Shown: piece by piece, positions 1 to 5,817 of the stretch
How positions within the stretch are numbered: the first letter of the stretch is position 1
Layout: each line of letters starts with the position of its first letter
Assembly (NCBI GenBank): GCA_945871755.1
Contig: CAMBWV010000038.1
Span: 1 to 7,547 of the forward strand
Direction: 5' to 3'
Length of the DNA stretch: 7,547 nucleotides
Origin: an uncultured Bacteroidales bacterium
GTDB lineage: Bacteria > Bacteroidota > Bacteroidia > Bacteroidales > Bacteroidaceae
Made by a program: the position numbers and the translations under genes
The notes under the pieces: model-generated
The model's database searches: none
What the model saw: only the letters and a program-made list of their open reading frames with translations
What the model was told of the DNA's origin: nothing

Positions 1-90
1 AGCGTCTCGCGCCCCTGAGACGATCGTCTCGCGCCCCTGAGACGATCGTCTCGCGGCCCTGAGACGATCGTCTCGCGGGCGCGAGACGCT
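1..90. repeat. Tandem array of four palindromic 22-bp units
   Basis: Four head-to-tail 22-bp units occupy 3-24, 25-46, 47-68 and 69-90. The first two are identical, the third differs by one base and the fourth by several. Each unit carries CGTCTC and GAGACG as inverted arms, so each can fold on its own, and neighbouring units join through the palindrome GACGATCGTC. Unit 4 has the best stem: nine bases CGTCTCGCG pair with CGCGAGACG across GG. The outermost 11 bases (1-11, AGCGTCTCGCG) are the exact reverse complement of 80-90, so the block is bounded symmetrically. It starts at the window edge and its full length is unknown. The function is not known; a REP-like or BIME-like intergenic element downstream of the Fic gene is an inference. 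Confidence 0.85.
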
Positions 91-206
91 GGCGATGTCA
101 GTCACAGGAATGGGAATAAGTTTAAGGAGAATGAATTTGTACCTTGAGAAAGGGTGGGAGATACCGCCTCGCTGCGCCAAAGGCATTGCGGTGGCGGCGC
201 GATATA

Positions 207-1559
207 TCATTGCGAGAGTAGAGCGTCTAATCCTTCCCCCTTTATATAGGCCCTTTTCACTTTGTTGAGGGCAATCTCCGAGATAATGTTTCTTTGCAGC
301 AGACCTATGACGTCGGTTTTTGCTGTGGTTGGGCTAATCCCGAATTTTATTTCCAGGTCTTTTATCGTTAGCAACGTTGTTGGGTCATCCGCGTATAACT
401 TGATGATCTGTGCTTGACGTTCGTTGAAATCGCCCAACCGCAAATAGATGTTTGCTGCCTTCTTCTCGTCTTGTTTTCGTTGGATATAATCTTGTAATTG
501 CTGGAAGGATTGTTCCAGAACCCTTAGGTTGTATGCAACAAAGTAACCCATGTCCATGCAATCCGCCTCCGTGTATAGGAATGCCTTTTCATAGGATTTC
601 TTGGATTTGGCAATCACTCTCGAGATGGAGAGGTGTTCTGTCAGCCAGTAGCCTTGCCTTAGCATGTACCAATAGAACATGGCTCTCGCTGTACGTCCAT
701 TACCATCCGAGAAGGGGTGAACGTAGGAAATCATGAAATGGATGATGATGCCACGGATGATGGGATGAATAAATGGCTGACCGTCTTTATCATTGAAGAA
801 CGCACAGAGATCTTCTACGAACTGAGGAATTTCTAGATAGGAGGGCGGCGTGTGAACCGTTTCGTGCGTGATACCATTCTCCACCACAACGTCATCATTG
901 TTCCTGAAGCGTCCAGCATCATCGGGATGCTGCATGGTTTTTTCTGTCATTAGACGGTGTACCTGCAATAACAATGCTTCGGACAAAGGTTCATCTTTGT
1001 GTTCAACAATAAACTGAATGGTTTGATAGTTATTGTGAATCATTTGCTGAGATTTGTCTCTTGGGGCCATTTTCTTCCTCAGCATTTCTTTAGCAACTTT
1101 TCTGGTTGTTGCCGCTCCTTCCATCTGGCTGGAATAGATGGCTTCTTCCATGAGTGAATTAACCAGGTATTGCTCCTTGTTGTTGGTTCCCATCGAAGTG
1201 TCGGATTCCCAACTTCCTCCCCAGCACAGGTCAAACTCATGACACATTTTCTGCATCACGTTTGTCAAGCTCAAGCTCACACCATATTTCTTCCAGACAG
1301 TCATCTTGTTTTTTAGTCTGGAAGCCTTGACAAAAGTCCACAGTTGCGCAGGTGTACATCCTGCAGGGCACTTTTTGTATTTAACAGCATCCCAATAATC
1401 GTAGGAATCGTTGACTTTCCCCACGATTTCTTCAATCTGTCTATCTTGAGGGGATATTATCGCTTGAATGAGTTCTGCCTCTTTTATTTCTGGAGCTCTT
1501 TCAATGACCATAGGATAATCTTTTCGCGCAAAGTTATCAAATTCTTTCCAATTCTGCAA
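207..1559 (-). CDS. Fic family protein (class II-like AMPylator) with C-terminal winged helix
   Basis: A 450-residue Fic-domain protein; such enzymes usually transfer AMP from ATP to a target hydroxyl. The catalytic motif HPFSDGNGR is at 281-289 with R292 following, so His281, Asp285, Asn287 and Arg289 are intact. An inhibitory helix motif of the form (S/T)xxxE(G/N) is at 143-148 (S143, E147, G148), upstream of the Fic core as in class II self-inhibited Fic proteins. The flap segment VHTPPS is near 235-240. The C-terminus (about 378-440) looks like a winged helix-turn-helix, with ISPTTAKTDVIGLLQ as a plausible recognition part. The listed start is a TTG codon (1559-1557); the first in-frame ATG is residue 17 (1511-1509) and would give 434 aa. 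No antitoxin-like small gene lies beside it. Sampled lines of this gene run at about 40-48% GC, against about 63% in murF, which suggests horizontal acquisition. The target is unknown. The family call is firm; the start is uncertain. Confidence 0.93.
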   Translation of the reverse strand: MQNWKEFDNFARKDYPMVIERAPEIKEAELIQAIISPQDRQIEEIVGKVNDSYDYWDAVKYKKCPAGCTPAQLWTFVKASRLKNKMTVWKKYGVSLSLTNVMQKMCHEFDLCWGGSWESDTSMGTNNKEQYLVNSLMEEAIYSSQMEGAATTRKVAKEMLRKKMAPRDKSQQMIHNNYQTIQFIVEHKDEPLSEALLLQVHRLMTEKTMQHPDDAGRFRNNDDVVVENGITHETVHTPPSYLEIPQFVEDLCAFFNDKDGQPFIHPIIRGIIIHFMISYVHPFSDGNGRTARAMFYWYMLRQGYWLTEHLSISRVIAKSKKSYEKAFLYTEADCMDMGYFVAYNLRVLEQSFQQLQDYIQRKQDEKKAANIYLRLGDFNERQAQIIKLYADDPTTLLTIKDLEIKFGISPTTAKTDVIGLLQRNIISEIALNKVKRAYIKGEGLDALLSQ

Positions 1560-1574
1560 ACATTGGAAAGAATT
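1540..1574. promoter_or_regulatory. Perfect 13-bp inverted repeat spanning the Fic gene start
   Basis: AATTCTTTCCAAT at 1540-1552 is the exact reverse complement of ATTGGAAAGAATT at 1562-1574, with a 9-nt centre at 1553-1561. The TTG start (1557-1559) of the Fic gene lies in that centre. If the ATG at 1511-1509 is used instead, the repeat sits about 28 bp upstream of it. The Fic protein has a C-terminal winged helix, so an autoregulatory operator is plausible. In mRNA the same sequence would place the start codon in a hairpin loop. The repeat is seen directly; the role is inference. Confidence 0.6.
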
Positions 1575-1581
1575 AGAAGGT

Positions 1582-1613
1582 TTTCTGTTCTAGGAGCCTC
1601 TCCTAAACAGAAA
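1582..1613. repeat. Second inverted repeat upstream of the Fic gene
   Basis: TTTCTGTT (1582-1589) pairs with AACAGAAA (1606-1613), and TAGGAG (1591-1596) pairs with CTCCTA (1600-1605) around a CCT loop; one unpaired C at 1590 interrupts the left arm. This gives a 14-bp stem with a single bulge. It lies directly upstream of the Fic start and shares three bases with the next hairpin, so the two may be alternative or tandem structures. It could be part of the Fic control region or a second part of the terminator for the gene to the right. Confidence 0.55.
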
Positions 1614-1654
1614 GAGTTCGTACTCGTTGCGTTTGCTTTGAGTACGAACTCTTT
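1611..1654 (-). terminator. Probable terminator of the cyclophilin gene
   Basis: AAAGAGTTCGTACTC (1611-1625) is the exact reverse complement of 1640-1654, with a 14-nt loop, giving a perfect 15-bp stem 55 bp past the stop codon of the prolyl isomerase gene. Read leftward, the stem ends in CTCTTTCTGTTT, a short and imperfect U-rich tail. Position and stem strength favour a terminator. The weak U tract leaves room for another role in the Fic upstream region. Confidence 0.55.
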
Positions 1655-1708
1655 GTCAGGCTTGTTGTCCTGCCATAGTATTTGAAAGTCATAGGCGATA
1701 GATAGGCT

Positions 1709-2449
1709 TTAGTCGTCCAGCACGGTGGCTTTCACCACGACAACGTCCGCTTTGGGGCGGTCGCCGCTGAGCGTTTCCACCTGCTGAATGCGGTCCACAA
1801 TGTCCAGGCCCTCGACCACTTCGCCAAAGACCGTATATTGTCCGTCCAGGTGCGGCGTGCCGCCTACGGAGGCGTACGCCTCCATCTGTGCTTCCGTCAG
1901 CACGGGGCCCAGCGCCTTGGCCTTCGTCTCGGCTTCGGCGGCCAATCGGTCTTGCAGATCTTGCAATCCCTCGCGGTTGCGGTCGCGGCGCAGTTGGAGG
2001 ATTTCGGCGCGGTGGTCGGCAGCCAAGGCTTGGAAAATGCTTTGCAGACGCTGCATCTCCAGTTGCTTGCCCATCTGGCGGAGTTGCCCGTCGTTGTAGG
2101 TCTGACCCCAGATGATGTAGAACTGCGAACCGCTGCTGCGGCGCTCGGGATTCACTTCGTCGCCCTGACGAGCAGCTGCCAGTGCGCCGCGCTTGTGGAA
2201 GAGCGACGGATGTATCTCACTCTCCAGCGTATAGTCGGGGCCGCCCACGCCGAGGTGCTTGCCAGCTGGCGCATTCACCGAATCGGGGTCGCCGCCTTGA
2301 ATCATGAAGTCGCGGATGACACGATGAAAGAGAGTACCGTTGTAATAGCCTTCGCGCACCAAGCGGAGGAAGTTGTCGCGGTGCTGAGGTGTTTCGTCAA
2401 AGAGGCGAAGGGTGATGTCGCCGAGGTTGGTTTGGAGTAGAACTTGCAT
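1709..2449 (-). CDS. Cyclophilin-type peptidyl-prolyl cis-trans isomerase with large helical insertion
   Basis: A 246-residue cyclophilin that should catalyse cis-trans isomerisation of Xaa-Pro bonds. No signal peptide is visible (MQVLLQTNLGDITLRL enters directly into the first strand), so it is probably cytoplasmic. Family motifs are FHRVIRDFMIQGGDP at 41-55 (catalytic Arg43, with Phe48, Met49 and Gln51), GSQFYI at 107-112 and HLDGQYTVFGEV at 200-211. The position of the cyclosporin-contact Trp of human cyclophilin A is His200, as expected to vary in bacteria. Between GSQFYI and HLDG lies a segment of roughly 85 residues, rich in Arg, Gln, Glu and Leu, likely helical or coiled-coil, where compact cyclophilins have a short loop. 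This explains a length well above the usual 160-170. The ATG at 2449-2447 is preceded by its own promoter candidate, and a hairpin follows the stop. The fold call is firm; substrates are unknown. Confidence 0.93.
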   Translation of the reverse strand: MQVLLQTNLGDITLRLFDETPQHRDNFLRLVREGYYNGTLFHRVIRDFMIQGGDPDSVNAPAGKHLGVGGPDYTLESEIHPSLFHKRGALAAARQGDEVNPERRSSGSQFYIIWGQTYNDGQLRQMGKQLEMQRLQSIFQALAADHRAEILQLRRDRNREGLQDLQDRLAAEAETKAKALGPVLTEAQMEAYASVGGTPHLDGQYTVFGEVVEGLDIVDRIQQVETLSGDRPKADVVVVKATVLDD

Positions 2450-2478
2450 ATTTGGAAAAGGGAGAAATGGGGATTTCT

Positions 2479-2509
2479 AGTATATAGTTTGTGGAGCGTG
2501 AGAAACAAA
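2479..2509 (-). promoter_or_regulatory. Bacteroides-type promoter candidate for the cyclophilin gene
   Basis: Reading leftward, TTTG (complement of 2506-2509) is followed by exactly 19 bases and then TATATACT (complement of 2479-2486). The Bacteroides consensus is TTTG, about 19 bases, then TAnnTTTG. The -33 box and spacing match and the -7 box matches in part (TAnnT). It would start transcription about 20-25 bp before the ATG at 2449. The -33 box overlaps the U tract of the upstream gene's terminator. Confidence 0.4.
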
Positions 2510-2548
2510 AAGGAGGATGAAGAAGGCACTAGCGTCTTCTCATCCTCC
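2507..2548 (-). terminator. Intrinsic terminator after the zinc metallopeptidase gene
   Basis: On the minus strand GGAGGATG and the following AGAAG pair with CTTCT and CATCCTCC across a 10-nt loop (2526-2535), with one bulged base, and the stem runs straight into TTTTT (complement of 2507-2511). The stem has 13 pairs and a G+C-rich base. It lies 20 bp past the TAG stop at 2568, the classic placement of a Rho-independent terminator. Confidence 0.85.
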
Positions 2549-2567
2549 ATGTTTGAATGCGCAATGC

Positions 2568-3248
2568 CTAGTCATCGTCGCTTCCAAGGAATATCATCAC
2601 GTAGTAAAGCAGTGTGGCCAGCGATCCGAGGGCCGCTACCACGTAGGTGTAGGCAGCCGAACTGAGTGCGCTCACGGCCATTCCGTGGTTCTGGGGCGAG
2701 GTGATGCCTGCGCTGCTGAGCCATTGCGTGGCGCGGCGGCTGGCATCAATCTCAACGGGCAGGGTGACAAAACTGAAGAGTGTGGTCAGCGCGAAGAGCC
2801 CAATGCCGATGAGCAGTAGCGCAGGGAAGACTTCGACAAGCAGAATGCCTGCCAGCAGCACCCACTGCACCGTGTTTGAAGCGAAACTAACCACAGGTAC
2901 GAGGGCAGAGCGCAGTTGCAAGGGAGCGTAGGCAGTCGCGTGCTGAACGGCATGGCCACATTCGTGGGCAGCAACGGCCGCTGCGGCCACCGAATTGCTG
3001 TGATATACGCTCTCGCTCAGGTTGACCGTGCCGTCGGTCGGGTTGTAATGGTCGGTCAGATGGCCTGGTGTGCACGTCACCGTGACGTTGTAGATGCCGT
3101 TGTCGCGCAGCATCTTCTCCGCCACCTCGCGGCCAGTCATTCCGCCGTTGAGGGGCACTTGCGAATACTCCTTGAATTTGCTTTGAAGGTTGGACTGCAC
3201 CATCCAACTGAGGATGGTCACGCCAAGGAAAATGATTAAATACAACAT
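2568..3248 (-). CDS. Membrane zinc metallopeptidase, YugP-like (Zn_peptidase_2 family)
   Basis: A 226-residue membrane protein with the zinc-protease motif HECGH at 95-99 inside AAHECGHAVQH; His95 and His99 would bind zinc and Glu96 would activate water. Glu166, in LPVEIDASRRA (163-173), is a plausible third ligand, as this family carries a conserved E-x-D-A-S segment there. A hydrophobic N-terminal segment (about 1-17) is a membrane anchor. A long hydrophobic stretch (about 117-163) likely makes two membrane passes, and another lies at about 191-221. This matches the YugP/DUF-type neutral zinc metallopeptidase family in length and order. Physiological substrates of the family are poorly known. 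A strong terminator follows, and the upstream region contains GC-rich palindromes. The family call is firm; the biological role is unknown. Confidence 0.92.
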   Translation of the reverse strand: MLYLIIFLGVTILSWMVQSNLQSKFKEYSQVPLNGGMTGREVAEKMLRDNGIYNVTVTCTPGHLTDHYNPTDGTVNLSESVYHSNSVAAAAVAAHECGHAVQHATAYAPLQLRSALVPVVSFASNTVQWVLLAGILLVEVFPALLLIGIGLFALTTLFSFVTLPVEIDASRRATQWLSSAGITSPQNHGMAVSALSSAAYTYVVAALGSLATLLYYVMIFLGSDDD

Positions 3249-3274
3249 TCTTTTCTAGTTTGGGTGAGTAATAT

Positions 3275-3291
3275 GGGCACGCGGCGTGCCC
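3275..3291. promoter_or_regulatory. Perfect palindrome upstream of the metallopeptidase
   Basis: GGGCACGC (3275-3282) and GCGTGCCC (3284-3291) are exact reverse complements around a single central G. The site lies 26 bp upstream of the metallopeptidase ATG, so it would be in the leader or near the transcription start. A motif fragment, GCGTGCC, recurs at 3316-3322. An operator or a leader hairpin is possible; nothing in the window identifies a binding protein. Confidence 0.4.
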
Positions 3292-3374
3292 TGTCAATAA
3301 GATAAATAGCAAAGAGCGTGCCAAATGTTTGCTCCCATAGTCTATTCGTGCGAAGGGTGGGGCGGAATGCCTTG

Positions 3375-3414
3375 TATATACGCGCGCGTATATATATATA
3401 AGGTACGCGCGCGT
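3375..3414. repeat. Alternating CG/TA palindromes
   Basis: TATATACGCGCGCGTATATA (3375-3394) is a perfect 20-bp palindrome made of alternating purine-pyrimidine steps. Its core ACGCGCGCGT (3380-3389) is repeated exactly at 3405-3414, 25 bp away, with TA repeats between. The two cores can also pair with each other as an 11-bp stem (3380-3390 with 3404-3414). Such sequence can adopt left-handed or cruciform DNA under supercoiling. It lies between the regulator gene's stop (3479) and the metallopeptidase start (3248), and no clear regulator terminator is seen. Confidence 0.6.
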
Positions 3415-3458
3415 GAGAAGTGAAGTTTTTCTTGTGCATCCGTCAACTTGTCGCGGCC

Positions 3459-3490
3459 TCAGATTTCCTCAGCAGGCTTCAGATTTCCTC
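3459..3490. repeat. 20-bp-spaced duplication at the regulator stop codon
   Basis: TCAGATTTCCTC occurs at 3459-3470 and 3479-3490. The second copy encodes the last residues and stop of the regulator (Glu-Glu-Ile-stop on the minus strand). The first lies just past the stop, so the final codons are duplicated out of the gene. It is probably a small tandem duplication or slippage event. Confidence 0.6.
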
Positions 3491-4111
3491 CGCGCGCACG
3501 ATGCCGTGCATCACGGCGTAGATGGTCAGGCCCGACACGCTCTTCTGGTGGAGTTTCTCGGTAATATTCTTGCGATGGGAGATGATTGTGGCGGTGCTGA
3601 CACCGAGCGAGTCGGCAATCTCCTTGTTGAGCTGTCCCAGCACGATGCCACGGAGCACCTGTGTCTCGCGCGGAGTGAGCGGTGTCTTACTGCCAACGGG
3701 CAGCGGGTGGGGCGGGGTGGGGCGTTGTCCAGCGTGGGCGGGGCAGGCGTGGGCGTGCGGATGGCCCGCGGCTTGGGCGTGCGACCTTTCCGCAAGGCGC
3801 AGGATGGCGCGCGTGAGTTGGCCTTCGCTCTGGCAGACGTTGAGCGTGGGGAAGTCGCACGGCACACTGCTCACCTCGGCTCCGTGGGTCAGAACGATGG
3901 TGTGGCGACCGCGCGCAATGAAGAACGAAGCGCCCGATGTGAGTGCGCGCGTGCTGACGAAGAAGTGGTGGAAGGGCTCCTCCTCTTCCGCCTGTATGAG
4001 TTCGGCCATTTCGGTGAAGAGGCACACTTCAATGACTGGCATCATCTGTCGGATGATACCCGCCAAACCGATAGCGGCCAAGGTGTTTTCGTCGATTATT
4101 GCTATTCGCAC
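3479..4111 (-). CDS. LuxR/FixJ-type response-regulator-like transcription factor lacking the usual phospho-acceptor
   Basis: A 210-residue protein with a clear C-terminal GerE/LuxR helix-turn-helix: LTPRETQVLRGIVLGQLNKEIADSLGVS begins at 145, and VSTATIISHRKNITEKL (171-187) contains the recognition helix. The N-terminal 105 or so residues resemble a receiver domain (RIAIIDENTLAAIGL at 2-16 with Asp7 and Glu8). The strand where the phosphorylated Asp normally sits reads HHFFVSTRALTSG (48-60) and has no Asp, so phosphorelay control is doubtful. A linker at about 111-143 is rich in His, Pro and Ala. The start is a GTG (4111-4109); an in-frame TAA lies 13 bp further out and no ATG fits. It lies 56 bp downstream of cdaA on the same strand, with no clear terminator between, so co-transcription with folP-cdaA is possible. 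Its DNA targets are unknown. Confidence 0.85.
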   Translation of the reverse strand: MRIAIIDENTLAAIGLAGIIRQMMPVIEVCLFTEMAELIQAEEEEPFHHFFVSTRALTSGASFFIARGRHTIVLTHGAEVSSVPCDFPTLNVCQSEGQLTRAILRLAERSHAQAAGHPHAHACPAHAGQRPTPPHPLPVGSKTPLTPRETQVLRGIVLGQLNKEIADSLGVSTATIISHRKNITEKLHQKSVSGLTIYAVMHGIVRAEEI

Positions 4112-4126
4112 AGTGGAGCTTTTTTA

Positions 4127-4151
4127 AATTAGGAATTAGGAATTAGGAATT
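4127..4151. repeat. Heptamer repeat AATTAGG, three copies plus AATT
   Basis: Three perfect 7-bp units (4127-4133, 4134-4140, 4141-4147) plus a partial one lie in the 56-bp gap between cdaA and the regulator gene. Read in the gene direction they are CCTAATT. The same repeat family occurs next to folP at 5790-5870. Confidence 0.85.
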
Positions 4152-4167
4152 TTCGTTGTGTCATTTG

Positions 4168-4935
4168 TCAATTCCAGTCCTGCGTCAGTCGGCTTTCCAG
4201 TTCCTCGGCCGTCAGTCGCAGGTGGAACTCACCATTGCGGGCCACGGAGATACCGCCCGTCTCCTCCGAAATGATGATGGCCAAGCAGTCGCTCTTCTGC
4301 GAAATACCTAGGGCCGCGCGGTGGCGCAGGCCGAGCGACTTCGGGATGTCGTTGTCGTGGGCAACGGGGAGGATGCAGCCTGCTGCCTTGATGCGCTTGT
4401 GCGAGATAACCATTGCGCCATCGTGGAGCGGGCTGTTCTTGAAGAAGATATTCTCAATGAGTCGTTGGTTGATGTCGGCATTGATGGTGTCGCCCGTTTC
4501 AATGACTTCGCGCAGTGCCACTTGCCGTTCGATAACAATCAGTGCGCCCACCTTCTGTTTGCTCATGCTCAGACAGGCCATCACAATCGGCATAATTTCT
4601 TCGCGCTGGGCATTGTCCGTGCCGCGCTTGCGGCCGAGGATGCGCATGATGAAACCCATGTGGCTGCGCGTGCCGATGCTGGAGAAGAAATGGCGGATTT
4701 CTTCTTGGAAGAGGATGATGAGGGCCAGTGCGCCCATATTTACTATCTTGTCCAGGATGCCTCCCAGCAGACGCATTTCAAATATCTGCGACACCAGAAT
4801 CCATACCAAGATAAGGACCATGATGCCCGAGAAGATATTGGCTGCGCTCGAAGCCTTCATCAGTCGGTAGATGTAGTAGAGCAGGAGGGCAACGAGCAGA
4901 ATGTCTAGGAAGTCGATAATGCCGAATGTAATCAT
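4168..4935 (-). CDS. cdaA: Diadenylate cyclase CdaA (DisA_N domain)
   Basis: A 255-residue membrane-bound enzyme that joins two ATP into cyclic di-AMP. Three hydrophobic segments at about 7-26, 35-53 and 64-80 form the membrane part, followed by FQEEIRHFF at 76-84, typical of CdaA. The catalytic domain has SPLHDGAMVI at 168-177, with the DGA motif at 172-174, and GLRHRAALGIS at 202-212, with RHR at 204-206. Both signatures of diadenylate cyclases are intact, as is the length. The ATG (4935-4933) lies 9 bp past the folP stop, so the two are almost certainly one operon. The ybbR/cdaR and glmM partners common in Firmicutes are not seen here; folP linkage is the arrangement I know from Bacteroidota. 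c-di-AMP usually controls potassium and osmolyte balance and wall stress. Confidence 0.95.
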   Translation of the reverse strand: MITFGIIDFLDILLVALLLYYIYRLMKASSAANIFSGIMVLILVWILVSQIFEMRLLGGILDKIVNMGALALIILFQEEIRHFFSSIGTRSHMGFIMRILGRKRGTDNAQREEIMPIVMACLSMSKQKVGALIVIERQVALREVIETGDTINADINQRLIENIFFKNSPLHDGAMVISHKRIKAAGCILPVAHDNDIPKSLGLRHRAALGISQKSDCLAIIISEETGGISVARNGEFHLRLTAEELESRLTQDWN

Positions 4936-4944
4936 AGGTTAACG

Positions 4945-5784
4945 CTAAGGGTTCTGTTTCATGGCTTCGACGATGCGGACGGTTTCCGCCGCTGCCCGCA
5001 CGTCGTGAACGCGGAGAATGTGTGCGCCCTTCATGAGGGCAATCGTGTTGAGGGCAATTGTGCCGCCCAGGGCTTCGGCAGGCGTTGTGCCCAGCAGTTT
5101 GTATATCATTGATTTGCGCGAGATACCCACCAGCAGCGGCAGGTCAAACTCGCGGAAATCCTCCAGGCGGTTCATCAGTTCGTAGTTGTGCGCCAGCGTC
5201 TTGCCAAAGCCAAAGCCGGGGTCGAGGATGATATCGGCCACACCCATTTGGCGCAACTGGTCCACGTGCTCCGAGAGGAAGAGGAACACCTCCTGCTCCA
5301 GGTTCTCGTAGTGCGGTGCCTGTTGCATCGTGTGCGGTTCGCCCTGGATGTGCATCAGGATATACGGCACGCGCAGGCGCGCCACGGTGCGAAACATGTG
5401 TTTGTCCAGCGTGCCGCCCGAGATGTCGTTGATGATATGCGCGCCTCCTTCTTCAATGCACATCCGCGCCACGTCAGCCCGAAAGGTATCCACGGAGATA
5501 ATAGCATCAGGTGCTTCGCGGCGAACGATTTCAAGGGCATGGCGCAAACGGCGGGCTTCCTCCTCGGCGGGCACGTCGTCCGCCCCAGGGCGCGAGGAAT
5601 AGGCGCCCACGTCAATGATACCAGCGCCCTCGTCCATAATCTGGTGAACGCGCGCCGCAATCTCAGCCTCCGTCTGTGTGCGGCTTCCCGCATAGAAGGA
5701 GTCAGGCGTGGCGTTGAGAATACCCATTACCACAGGCGTTTGGAGGTCCAGCAGGCGGCCGCCCGCATTGATGGTGTAGGACAT
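4945..5784 (-). CDS. folP: Dihydropteroate synthase
   Basis: A 279-residue TIM-barrel enzyme that condenses p-aminobenzoate with hydroxymethyl-dihydropterin diphosphate to dihydropteroate in folate synthesis; it is the target of sulfonamides. Motifs in order are MGILNATPDSF at 20-30 (Asn24), DVGAYSSRPGA at 58-68 (the p-aminobenzoate loop), VDTF near 98-101, INDISGG at 118-124, MHIQGEP at 134-140, DPGFGFGKT at 188-196, GISRKS at 220-225 (Arg223, Lys224) and LRVHDVR at 257-263. All catalytic positions I can name are intact. YSSRPGA replaces the more common STRPGA, a form usual in this phylum rather than an obvious resistance change. It is the first gene of the leftward folP-cdaA unit. Upstream are heptamer repeats starting 5 bp from the ATG (5784-5782). 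Confidence 0.96.
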   Translation of the reverse strand: MSYTINAGGRLLDLQTPVVMGILNATPDSFYAGSRTQTEAEIAARVHQIMDEGAGIIDVGAYSSRPGADDVPAEEEARRLRHALEIVRREAPDAIISVDTFRADVARMCIEEGGAHIINDISGGTLDKHMFRTVARLRVPYILMHIQGEPHTMQQAPHYENLEQEVFLFLSEHVDQLRQMGVADIILDPGFGFGKTLAHNYELMNRLEDFREFDLPLLVGISRKSMIYKLLGTTPAEALGGTIALNTIALMKGAHILRVHDVRAAAETVRIVEAMKQNP

Positions 5785-5789
5785 GAAAT

Positions 5790-5817
5790 AGTTAGGAGTT
5801 AGGAGTTAGGAGTTAGA
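5790..5817. repeat. Heptamer repeat AGTTAGG, four copies
   Basis: Three perfect AGTTAGG units (5790-5810) are followed by AGTTAGA (5811-5817). The array starts 5 bp upstream of the folP start, so in the gene direction (CCTAACT)n would form the end of its 5' leader. It differs by one base per unit from the AATTAGG arrays. Confidence 0.85.

Noticed and set aside
1..90. CRISPR array or phage attachment site
   Set aside because: Units are tandem with no unique spacers, and no integrase lies nearby.
91..206. Terminator or small gene downstream of the Fic gene
   Set aside because: Only a 5-bp GCGCC/GGCGC pairing with a long loop and no U tract is seen, and no credible open frame.
1838..2440. A plus-strand open frame of 200 codons opposite the cyclophilin gene
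   Set aside because: It is a shadow of the cyclophilin reading frame, with no domain or start signal.
3297..3325. Promoter for the metallopeptidase (TTTG at 3322-3325 and TATCTTAT at 3297-3304, minus strand)
   Set aside because: The spacer is 17 rather than about 19 and the -7 box matches only TAnnTT, so the support is too weak to annotate.
3413..4132. A plus-strand open frame of 239 codons opposite the LuxR-type regulator
   Set aside because: It is longer than the regulator frame but has no recognisable motif; the minus frame has a clear GerE helix-turn-helix, and GC-rich genes often give long antisense frames.
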